Source of the DNA: an uncultured Blautia sp.
GTDB lineage: Bacteria > Bacillota > Clostridia > Lachnospirales > Lachnospiraceae
Direction: 5' to 3'
Length of the DNA: 15,687 nucleotides
Assembly (NCBI GenBank): GCA_900543715.1
Contig: UQSX01000069.1
Location: forward strand, 1 to 15,687
The notes beneath the pieces were generated by a model. The model worked only from the letters and a program-made list of their open reading frames with translations, was not told the DNA's origin and did not search any database. Of this stretch, positions 8,611 through 15,145 are shown one piece after another. A program made the translations under genes and the position numbers. Each line of letters opens with the position of its first letter. The first letter of the stretch is position 1.

Positions 8611-9462
8611 ATGTTTCAGTTTCAGAACAGAAAAGAAATGGAGGCCTTATCGGAGGCCCTGGAAAAACTGATAAACGGAGAGGCACCAGAGACAGCGGGA
8701 ATCAGCCAGGATACCCTGCCCTCCAAAGTCCGCAGCCAGATCCTCCGCCTGGGGGAAATCATGAAGGCAAAGGACCAGGCCCTGGGCAAAGAGAAGGAGG
8801 AGATCCGGGGAATGATCGCAGATACTGCCCATCAGCTTCGGACCCCTCTGGCAAATATGGAAAGCTATCTGGAACTTCTGGAAACTATGGACTGGGAGGA
8901 AAAAGAAAGGGAGAATTATCTTCTGGCACTGAGAGAATCCCAGGAGAAGATCCGGTTCCTCACAGAAGGGCTGATCAAAATGGCCAGGCTGGAAAGCCGG
9001 ATCATTCAGATCCGGAAGGAAGCCCGGAATCTTCAGGAAACCCTTCTGGAAAGTATCCTCCAGGTGAAAAAAGAGGCAGAGGAAAAACATATAGAGATCC
9101 GCCTGGAGATGAAGGAAGGAGAACAGGCGCCCCATGACCGGCAGTGGCTGGGAGAGGCGGTGTATAACCTTTTGGATAACAGTGTAAAATATTCGGAAGA
9201 GTATGGACAGATTCTGATGACCGTTGTGAGAAATGAGATGTTTACAGAGATCCGGGTCTGTGACTGGGGCAGAGGGATCGAAGAAGGAGAGGAGAATCTG
9301 GTCTTCGGAAGATTTTACCGGGGAAAAAATGTATCCGGGGAGAAAGGATTCGGCCTGGGCCTGTACCTGGCCCGGGAGATCGTCCACCAGCATGGAGGCT
9401 TTCTGAGGCTGAAACGTCAGGAGCCGGGTCTTTCCGTAAGCATCTATCTGCCGGAAGAATAA
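8611..9462 (+). CDS. Membrane-less sensor histidine kinase
   Basis: This is a 283-aa kinase that should phosphorylate the preceding response regulator. A polar N-terminal segment (1-60) with no hydrophobic helix leads straight to the DHp domain, with phospho-acceptor His74 in DTAHQLRTPL. The HATPase domain shows the N box (Asn186/Asn190, YNLLDNSVKY), the G1 box (Asp218, CDWGRG), the F box (FGRFYRG, 232-238) and the G2 box (GFGLGLYLA, 246-254). No transmembrane, HAMP, PAS or GAF domain is seen. The kinase is therefore cytosolic and shorter than Bce-type kinases, which carry two membrane helices. GGAG (8599-8602) is 8 bases before the ATG. The catalytic residues are intact, so it is probably functional; the signal may come from a partner protein such as an exporter. 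Confidence 0.94.
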   Translation: MFQFQNRKEMEALSEALEKLINGEAPETAGISQDTLPSKVRSQILRLGEIMKAKDQALGKEKEEIRGMIADTAHQLRTPLANMESYLELLETMDWEEKERENYLLALRESQEKIRFLTEGLIKMARLESRIIQIRKEARNLQETLLESILQVKKEAEEKHIEIRLEMKEGEQAPHDRQWLGEAVYNLLDNSVKYSEEYGQILMTVVRNEMFTEIRVCDWGRGIEEGEENLVFGRFYRGKNVSGEKGFGLGLYLAREIVHQHGGFLRLKRQEPGLSVSIYLPEE

Positions 9463-9479
9463 GGAAAAGTTTTATGGCT

Positions 9480-9511
9480 GTAAGGAGTTTGTAAGTATTC
9501 CCTGATAGACT
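9480..9511 (+). promoter_or_regulatory. Regulated promoter of the second exporter with 11-bp direct repeat
   Basis: GTAAG occurs at 9480-9484 and again at 9491-9495, exactly 11 bases (one helical turn) apart. An extended -10 element follows 10 bases later: TG at 9503-9504, then TAGACT (9506-9511). No good -35 is present. Paired direct repeats one turn apart just upstream of a -10 are typical binding sites of OmpR-family regulators. Confidence 0.55.
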
Positions 9512-9520
9512 GAAAACAAA

Positions 9521-9554
9521 GGCAGCGATACCATGGTTTTGCCAGACTGCTGCC
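9521..9554 (+). promoter_or_regulatory. Leader hairpin before the exporter ATPase
   Basis: GGCAGC (9521-9526) pairs with GCTGCC (9549-9554) around a 22-base loop that holds the palindrome ACCATGGT (9530-9537). It would lie at the start of the transcript from the promoter at 9506-9511. There is no T tract, so it is not a terminator. It may stabilise the mRNA or be an operator. Confidence 0.3.
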
Positions 9555-9581
9555 ATAGAAAAGAAACAGGGGGATACGGGT

Positions 9582-10244
9582 ATGGAAATTTTAAGAACAG
9601 AAAATCTGAAAAAAATCTATAAGACCCTGTCAGGGGAAGTCCGGGCCCTGGACGGGGTTTCATTGTCTGTAGAAGAAGGAGAATTTGCAGCTATTGCAGG
9701 CTCTTCCGGAAGCGGCAAGACTACCCTTTTAAATATGCTGGGAGGTCTGGACTATCCTACCAGCGGGCAGGTCTTTATCAGGGGAAAAGCTCTGGGAGAA
9801 ATGAATACAGAGGAGCTGACGGTATTTCGCAGAAGGAACATCGGCTTTGTGTTCCAGACGTATAATCTCCTTCCCATACTGAATGTAAAGGAGAATATTA
9901 CCCTTCCCTTAAAGCTGGACGGGAGAAAGCCGGATACTGCCTTTCTGGAGGAGATCACGGACACCTTAAGGCTTCGGGAGAAACTTCTGGACATGCCGGG
10001 AATGCTTTCCGGAGGCCAGCAGCAGAGAGTGGCTATCGCCCGGGCTTTAAGCACCAAGCCGGCGGTGCTGCTCTGTGACGAGCCTACCGGGAACCTGGAT
10101 TCCAGGACCGGTATAGAGGTGGTGGGCCTTTTAAAAGCCAGTGCAGAAGCCTTTCATCAGACCATTCTATTAGTGACACACAACGAAGAGATTGCCCAGA
10201 TGGCAGACCGGATTATCCGGATCGAAGACGGAAAGGTAAGGTGA
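9582..10244 (+). CDS. ABC exporter ATP-binding subunit, MacB/BceA type
   Basis: This 220-aa ATPase belongs to the class that partners FtsX-like permeases (MacB, LolD, BceA). Walker A is GSSGSGKT (40-47), the Q loop Gln92 lies in [10 protein letters not shown], the signature is [15 protein letters not shown] (142-156), Walker B is AVLLCDE (161-167), the D-loop GNLD (170-173) and the switch His200 (VTHNEE). AGGGGG (9568-9573) is 8 bases before the ATG. Its TGA overlaps the GTG/AGG start region of the permease gene, so the pair is translationally coupled. Domain content and length match the family fully. Function in peptide/antibiotic resistance or envelope-stress mechanotransmission is inferred from the neighbours. 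Confidence 0.96.
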   Translation: MEILRTENLKKIYKTLSGEVRALDGVSLSVEEGEFAAIAGSSGSGKTTLLNMLGGLDYPTSGQVFIRGKALGEMNTEELTVFRRRNIGFVFQTYNLLPILNVKENITLPLKLDGRKPDTAFLEEITDTLRLREKLLDMPGMLSGGQQQRVAIARALSTKPAVLLCDEPTGNLDSRTGIEVVGLLKASAEAFHQTILLVTHNEEIAQMADRIIRIEDGKVR

Positions 10245-10249
10245 GGGGG

Positions 10250-12856
10250 ATGAGAAATAATAATCAGGAGATTGCCGCCCTTCTTGCCAGGGAAAGTTAT
10301 AACAGTAATAAGAGCCGGAACCGGATCCTGACTGCCGCTGTGGCCCTTACCGTTATGATGCTTTTCGGGGTTTTCAGTCTGGCAGTGGGGAAACTGGAAA
10401 CAGATATCCTTTTGTATATGCGGAACAGCGGCACAGCGGCCTCTACCACCCTGGAGCGGGGAAGCCAGGAGCAGCAGGAGGAAATAGAAGCTCTTCCCTA
10501 TATCAAGGCTGTAGGAAGCAGTGTATATATAGGAAATACAGAAGACTACAGCTGTGAAGTGCTGGATGAGACCGGCTGGGAGAAAATGACGGCTCCTGCC
10601 TATTCGGATATCCATGGGGAATATCCCCAAAAGACAGAAGAGATCATGCTTCCTGTCCGGGCTCTGGAAGCGATAGGGATCCATGAGCCAGAGCTTGGTA
10701 TGGAAATCCCAGCCGGCATTAACCTTCCAGGGGGAGAAAAACTGGAGAAGACCTTTATCCTGTCCGGATATTATACAGACTACCGGGATCCTGCTATATA
10801 CAGGCCGTCAGGCTATTTTTCCCAGGAATTTCTCCAGGGTCTGACCATGGAGAAAGAGGAAAACACCACTCTTCTCATTCAGCAGAAGGATAACATTGAT
10901 GATGAAGCCATTGAGGACATGCTGTACCGGGACGTGGAAATGCGGGATGACAGCCAGCAGTTTTTCGGAGGGATTTCATTTTACAGGCAGTCTGTCTATG
11001 ATCTGGCCGGAGGCTTTGATACGGCTGTCCTTATGGCTGGGCTGATCCTGTTTGGAGCGGCCATGCTCCTTTATAATGTCATGTACATTTCTCTTAGCCG
11101 GGATATCCGGCAGTACGGGCTGCTGAAAACCATGGGAACTACGAAAAAACAGTTGAGGTCTATTGTTCTCCGTCAGACCGGCAGGATCCTGGCTGGAGGC
11201 TGTGTGGTTGGAGGGGCAGCAGGAATCCTGATCACTGTAACGGTAATCCCCCGGCTCCTTACCGGAATGTATCTGCAGGGGAGGGGAGAAGCTTCTGCAA
11301 TGATCGCCTTCCGCCCCTGGATCCTGGTCCTGGCCGTTGTTTTCGGGGGACTTGTGACTCTGCTAAGTTCTCTCTGGGCCATGAACCGGGTAGTAAAGAT
11401 GTCGCCGGTGGAAGCGGTAAAATATACCGGCCAGAAAGAAAAGTATCCGGAAAAAACAGGAATCCGTAAAAGAAAAAAGAAAGGGGCGGGCAGAAACCCG
11501 AAAAAATCTGATCCTGAAAAGACATGGGGATATTCCGGAGGAATCCTGACTATGGCCTGGAGGAATCTTTTCCGGTTTAAAAAGCGTTTTGTCCTTACCC
11601 TCCTTTCCCTGGGCCTGGGGATCCTGATCTCTCTGGGGGCTGTGGTCCTTTCCACAGGAACAGATCAGACCAATAAGATTAACCAGAGTCGTCCGGATTT
11701 CAAGATTGACTGTCATATGAACGCAAATATCGTAGAGGAGTATCCGGCAGACCAGGTGTTCTTTTCACCGAAACTGAGAGACGAGATTGTTAGCCTGAAA
11801 GGGGTGACGGATAATGATACCGCCTGGGGCGGCTACGGAAAAGTGGATTTAAGAGAGGAGGCCCTTCAGGTGTATACGGCAGATATGGAGGACCGGAACC
11901 GGAATTATGGAGTTGTGATCCAGGTAGTCAGTGACCAGTGGCTGGAGGATCTGGAAAAGTTAAAAGAGGAAAAAGGGCTGTATGTGGATCCGGAAAGTGT
12001 CCGTCAGGGTGAAGGGATGATTCTTTTCCATACCCACCTGCTTTCCAGGATCCAGGAGGAAAAAGGCAGGGAAGATATGGGAAAAGAATTCCAGATTACA
12101 GATATGGCAGGAGAGCATTCTACAATTATGAAGTTTGCTGGATATCTGGATTCCTATGAGAAAGGCCTGGAACGGATGGCAACTACCTGGAATGGAGGGG
12201 GTATTTTTTACTTTCTAATAAGTGAAGAGGGATTTCAGAAATTAGGTCTGACAGAACAGATCTTCCGGGTAGATCTGGAGGTAGAAGAGGAACAAGAGCC
12301 ATTGCTGAAAGCAGAGCTGGCAGGTATCATTTCCCGGTATAACCGGGAAAGGGGAAATGTGGCACAGGGAACAGAACTCATGATGAGTTCCGATATGTTA
12401 ACTTTGGATGCAAAGTCCGATGAGCTGGCGGCAGCGAGAGACTATATCACTTCCAGCAGGATTGTCATGGGAGCTCTGTGCGCCCTTCTTCTCATGATGG
12501 GAATTGCTAATTATTTCAATGTGACCATGACCAGCCTGGCTATGCGCAGACGGGAGCTGGCAGTACTGGAAAGCCTGGGCTTTACCAGAAGACAGCTTCG
12601 GAAAATGCTCCTTCTGGAGGGAATCTTCACTGCGCTCCTTGTTACCCTGGGCGTGGTGACTATTGGAAGTTTTCTTTTGTGGGTGGAAGGGATTCTCATA
12701 AAACAAAGGCTTGCATACTTTGTTTTCCAATATCCGGCGCTGCTTCTGGTACTCTGTCTGGGGCTTCTGTTTTTCCTCTGTGGGGCGCTGCCCCTGTCTA
12801 TGTACAGGAAGACGGAAAAACAGCCGGTGGTGGAGCGGCTGAAGGTAATGGAATAA
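10250..12856 (+). CDS. ABC exporter permease with two FtsX domains
   Basis: This is an 868-aa membrane protein, partner of the preceding ATPase. Eight hydrophobic helices are visible at about 26-48, 259-281, 313-335, 357-379, 447-469, 736-758, 787-811 and 828-850. They form two FtsX-like halves (1+3 and 1+3) with two large extracytoplasmic domains (about 49-258 and 470-735). After helices 2 and 6 come the similar coupling segments SRDIRQYGLLKTMGTTKKQL and MRRRELAVLESLGFTRRQL. A lysine/arginine-rich cytoplasmic linker (about 396-425) joins the halves. BceB-type permeases have one large external domain and ten helices, so this is a related but different architecture. ATG 10250 was chosen with AAGGTG upstream; GTG 10241 would add three residues and overlap the ATPase stop. 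A long bidirectional hairpin follows. Confidence 0.94.
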   Translation: MRNNNQEIAALLARESYNSNKSRNRILTAAVALTVMMLFGVFSLAVGKLETDILLYMRNSGTAASTTLERGSQEQQEEIEALPYIKAVGSSVYIGNTEDYSCEVLDETGWEKMTAPAYSDIHGEYPQKTEEIMLPVRALEAIGIHEPELGMEIPAGINLPGGEKLEKTFILSGYYTDYRDPAIYRPSGYFSQEFLQGLTMEKEENTTLLIQQKDNIDDEAIEDMLYRDVEMRDDSQQFFGGISFYRQSVYDLAGGFDTAVLMAGLILFGAAMLLYNVMYISLSRDIRQYGLLKTMGTTKKQLRSIVLRQTGRILAGGCVVGGAAGILITVTVIPRLLTGMYLQGRGEASAMIAFRPWILVLAVVFGGLVTLLSSLWAMNRVVKMSPVEAVKYTGQKEKYPEKTGIRKRKKKGAGRNPKKSDPEKTWGYSGGILTMAWRNLFRFKKRFVLTLLSLGLGILISLGAVVLSTGTDQTNKINQSRPDFKIDCHMNANIVEEYPADQVFFSPKLRDEIVSLKGVTDNDTAWGGYGKVDLREEALQVYTADMEDRNRNYGVVIQVVSDQWLEDLEKLKEEKGLYVDPESVRQGEGMILFHTHLLSRIQEEKGREDMGKEFQITDMAGEHSTIMKFAGYLDSYEKGLERMATTWNGGGIFYFLISEEGFQKLGLTEQIFRVDLEVEEEQEPLLKAELAGIISRYNRERGNVAQGTELMMSSDMLTLDAKSDELAAARDYITSSRIVMGALCALLLMMGIANYFNVTMTSLAMRRRELAVLESLGFTRRQLRKMLLLEGIFTALLVTLGVVTIGSFLLWVEGILIKQRLAYFVFQYPALLLVLCLGLLFFLCGALPLSMYRKTEKQPVVERLKVME

Positions 12857-12864
12857 GAGAGACA

Positions 12865-12933
12865 AAAAGAGACCATTTCATAAAATCCGGGGCCTTATAT
12901 AAAAAGGCAGGGTTTTAAGAAATGGTCTCTTTT
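12865..12933. terminator. Long bidirectional terminator between exporter and oxidoreductase genes
   Basis: The outer arms 12865-12879 and 12919-12933 pair perfectly over 15 bp. Inside, TAAAATCC (12881-12888) pairs with GGGTTTTA (12910-12917) with one wobble, then GCCTT with AAGGC. The structure is close to a 28-bp fold-back. Plus-strand TTTT ends the stem at 12930-12933, and the minus strand continues CTCTTTTTG, so it can serve both convergent genes. Confidence 0.8.
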
Positions 12934-12972
12934 ATAACAATATATGATTTCCAGAGGGCGGTATATATTATC

Positions 12973-14586
12973 TTAGATGTATTTGTAGATGGTTGCCTTT
13001 ACCGCTCCTTTTCCGGCGATCATTTCCCGGAAAAATCCTTCGATCTTTTCTCCCAGGCCGTTTTTATAAAGGTCTGTAAAGAAAATTTTCTCGTTGGAGA
13101 GGATAGGTTTTAACTGGTCTTTGAGAGTTTCCGGCTTTCCGATGACAATATCCTGGAAAGCCCGGGTGAGTTCTTCTGCCATGGGATCAGGGGCCAGGGT
13201 GTAGGAATTTCCCTGGTCGTCCACACCCAGCATATATCTGAACCATCCTGCAATACCCAGGGGAATAGCGGTAAGTCTTTCGGCACTGCCGTATTTGGCG
13301 GTATAAGCTTTGACAGTTTCTCCGAAGCGGACTCCAAGGCCCTGAGACTCATCTGTGACAATACGCAGGTTGGTGTCCAGAAGATATTCATTTACAAAGC
13401 GAAGCTGGAACAGCTCATCTGCAAAATCTTTTGGGCTCAGGATACCAGGATCCGGCACCATAGGCATACCCTCGTCATACGCTACCATTTTTGCTAGTTT
13501 CATCAGCTTTGGATCGTGATTGATCAATGTGGCAAAGTATTCTTCTCCCAGAAGTACTCCAAGGGGAGCAACTGCAGAGTGGACCGGATTTAACAGAGCA
13601 GTGACTTTCATACGCTCGGCTTTATTCACTGTATCCCGGCTTCCCAGATAGACGCCTTTTCCTTTTTCAAGAGCCGGACGCCCATTGGGAAAATGATCCT
13701 CAATGACCAGATACTGGGGATCTTCTCCATTTACAAATGGTGCGATGTAGGTTCTTTTAGAAGTTTCTACTGGCTCCATATCTTCCACGCCCAGAGCCTT
13801 CAGATCAGCGGCAATGACCGGATTGGGACGGGGTGTGATCTTATCGATCATAGTCCAGGGGAAGGAGACTTTATCTTCATTTTCCACATAGTCGGCAAAT
13901 CCCTGATCTACATACCCTCTTTTCAGCCATTCCTCTGTCATGGTCAGCACAGAACTGCGGAGGAGGCTGCCGTTTTGTGAACAGTTGTCCATAGACACCA
14001 GGGCAAGAGGCGTACCGCCTTTTTTGTACCGTTCCAGAAGCATGGATGTAACTATGGCCATGGCCCCTGTGGCTCTGTCGGGCCCATGATCAATGTCTGC
14101 CTGGACATAAGGAAGGTATTTCCCCTCTGCGTTGGTCAGGGCATAGCCTTTTTCCGTGATGGTGAAGGACACCAGCTGCAAAGATGGGGAAACAAAAATT
14201 TCTTTCAGACGGTTCCACTGTTCCGGATCTGTACTCTGTGCTTTTACGGCCTCCCCAAAAGCTCCAAGAACTTTGTAATCTCTGGTTCCGTCTGTATTCA
14301 GGACAACACTGAGGCCCAGATTATCGAAGGGACGATAGATCTTGTCCACTACATCATAGTCAAAAGTTTCTACACAAGTGAGAGCCGTGTCCAGTTCTCT
14401 GTTTTCCAGCAGTCCGTCAGCGATACTGCCGATGAAAATACGGAAAATATTGCCAATCCCCAAATGGGCCCATCTGGGAGCTGTCTGTGCTTTTTTTGCT
14501 GCGTTTTCTACATCATAACCGGGGAGGGCGATGCCGGCGGCTTCCCATTCCCCTTTGTTTTTGAGTCCTTCCAGTGAAAGCTTCAT
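12973..14586 (-). CDS. Mannitol dehydrogenase-family oxidoreductase (probable hexuronate/mannonate reductase)
   Basis: This is an NAD(P)-dependent long-chain polyol/uronate dehydrogenase of 537 aa. Family marks include the N-terminal nucleotide-binding stretch WAHLGIGNIFR (39-49), FTITEKGY (141-148), SMDNCSQNG (198-206), SFPWTMIDKITP (241-252), and the catalytic region with Lys327, Asn333 and His336 (KVTALLNPVHSAVAPLG). The family includes mannitol dehydrogenase, fructuronate reductase (UxuB) and tagaturonate reductase (UxaB). It is longer than E. coli UxuB (486 aa), and I cannot choose the substrate from sequence. Lys-to-Asn spacing is one residue longer than the K-x4-N-x2-H motif. The ATG at 14586 has GGAGG seven bases upstream; a TTG at 14601 overlaps that site and is rejected. 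It is a single-gene unit with its own promoter; no uronate isomerase or dehydratase is next to it. Confidence 0.9.
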   Translation of the reverse strand: MKLSLEGLKNKGEWEAAGIALPGYDVENAAKKAQTAPRWAHLGIGNIFRIFIGSIADGLLENRELDTALTCVETFDYDVVDKIYRPFDNLGLSVVLNTDGTRDYKVLGAFGEAVKAQSTDPEQWNRLKEIFVSPSLQLVSFTITEKGYALTNAEGKYLPYVQADIDHGPDRATGAMAIVTSMLLERYKKGGTPLALVSMDNCSQNGSLLRSSVLTMTEEWLKRGYVDQGFADYVENEDKVSFPWTMIDKITPRPNPVIAADLKALGVEDMEPVETSKRTYIAPFVNGEDPQYLVIEDHFPNGRPALEKGKGVYLGSRDTVNKAERMKVTALLNPVHSAVAPLGVLLGEEYFATLINHDPKLMKLAKMVAYDEGMPMVPDPGILSPKDFADELFQLRFVNEYLLDTNLRIVTDESQGLGVRFGETVKAYTAKYGSAERLTAIPLGIAGWFRYMLGVDDQGNSYTLAPDPMAEELTRAFQDIVIGKPETLKDQLKPILSNEKIFFTDLYKNGLGEKIEGFFREMIAGKGAVKATIYKYI

Positions 14587-14610
14587 CTCTTTTTCCTCCA
14601 ATCTGTCTTT

Positions 14611-14631
14611 TCCTGTATACGCAGTACAGAA
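14611..14631. promoter_or_regulatory. Candidate operator in the leader of the mannitol dehydrogenase-family gene
   Basis: CTGTA (14613-14617) and TACAG (14625-14629) are inverted around 7 bases; the symmetry extends imperfectly to TTCC and GAA outside. It lies roughly +8 to +28 of the predicted transcript, where a bound repressor would block transcription. The corresponding RNA could also form a weak 5-bp hairpin. Confidence 0.35.
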
Positions 14632-14645
14632 GTTGTGTTAAGTGT

Positions 14646-14654
14646 ATGATAGCA
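14646..14654 (-). promoter_or_regulatory. Extended -10 promoter of the mannitol dehydrogenase-family gene
   Basis: On the minus strand, TGC followed directly by TATCAT (complement of 14646-14654) makes an extended -10. The -35 position has no good hexamer. Transcription would start near 14639, about 53 bases before the ATG. Confidence 0.55.
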
Positions 14655-14713
14655 CAAAATGTGGAGGAAATATATAGCAACTGTTCAGCCAAAGTAAGGG
14701 CGTTAGTGCAGTT

Positions 14714-14932
14714 TTGCGAATAGTGGGGGCGGAACTGTTGCAATATATAAGAATCAACCGGGTGGAGGAGCACTGTGCAGTTGCCTTTAATCATGGAATA
14801 TATGATGTCACAGGACGGATATCGGGGAAAAATTTTCATATCGCCAGCCCACGGGAGATAAGCTTTATGAAGAAAAATTATATCCCGCAGTTTAATACAG
14901 AAAAACTTGAGAGATACCTGAAAATGTTATGA
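14714..14932 (+). pseudogene. Unrecognised start-less coding remnant with its own terminator
   Basis: The frame is open for about 72 codons and ends in TGA (14930-14932), 18 bases before a strong terminator on the same strand. The peptide (AELLQYIRINRVEEHCAV, then IYDVTGRIS and NTEKLERYLKML at the end) has normal composition. There is no ATG near its beginning, only TTG 14714 and GTG 14723, and neither has a ribosome site. I do not recognise the family; the middle loosely recalls LytTR-type DNA-binding strands, but not enough to name it. The likeliest reading is the 3' end of a lost gene, retained with its terminator. A short real gene with an unusual start, or chance, is possible. Confidence 0.35.
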
Positions 14933-14950
14933 TCTTTATATTTCAATGGG

Positions 14951-14993
14951 AATCCTGTATTCTTTGTGAATGGACAAAGAATACAGGATTTTT
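14951..14993 (+). terminator. Strong intrinsic terminator after the remnant
   Basis: The arms 14951-14967 and 14974-14990 pair perfectly over 17 bp with a 6-base loop (GAATGG), and TTTTT follows (14989-14993). The minus strand lacks a T tract, so it works for plus-strand transcripts. The only plus-strand coding frame in front of it is the 14714-14932 remnant. Confidence 0.88.
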
Positions 14994-15031
14994 CTATGGG
15001 GAAGTATGGGAAGACTGAAAAAATACGATGG

Positions 15032-15057
15032 CAGACCAGGTAAGGGTCTGTTATAAT
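15032..15057 (+). promoter_or_regulatory. Extended -10 promoter with overlapping dyad, before the methyltransferase
   Basis: TG (15049-15050) plus one base leads into a perfect TATAAT (15052-15057); the -35 region is poor. CAGACC (15032-15037) and GGTCTG (15045-15050) are exact inverted arms around 7 bases, filling the space between the -35 and -10 positions and ending inside the TG motif. A protein bound there would block polymerase. Confidence 0.6.
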
Positions 15058-15145
15058 GGACTTAGCGGCAGAAATTCCTGAAAATAGCAGGATAGAGAAA
15101 ATACAGAAGTTTATGAAAGCAGATATAAGAAAGGGGCTGTTTATA

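Noticed and set aside
8647..9393. 248-codon minus-strand frame opposite the histidine kinase
   Set aside because: It is fully antisense to intact kinase motifs; length comes from codon bias in the real gene.
9474..9494. Six-codon frame ATG GCT GTA AGG AGT TTG TAA as a leader peptide
   Set aside because: It lies upstream of the predicted transcript start, has no ribosome site, and overlaps the GTAAG direct repeats.
10157..10684. 175-codon minus-strand frame across the ATPase-permease junction
   Set aside because: It is antisense to two certain genes with overlapping starts and has no own signals.
15056..15145. N-terminal extension of the methyltransferase from ATG 15056
   Set aside because: The codon overlaps the -10 box and would precede the transcript start; ATG 15146 has a well-spaced AAGGGG and gives a normal family N-terminus.
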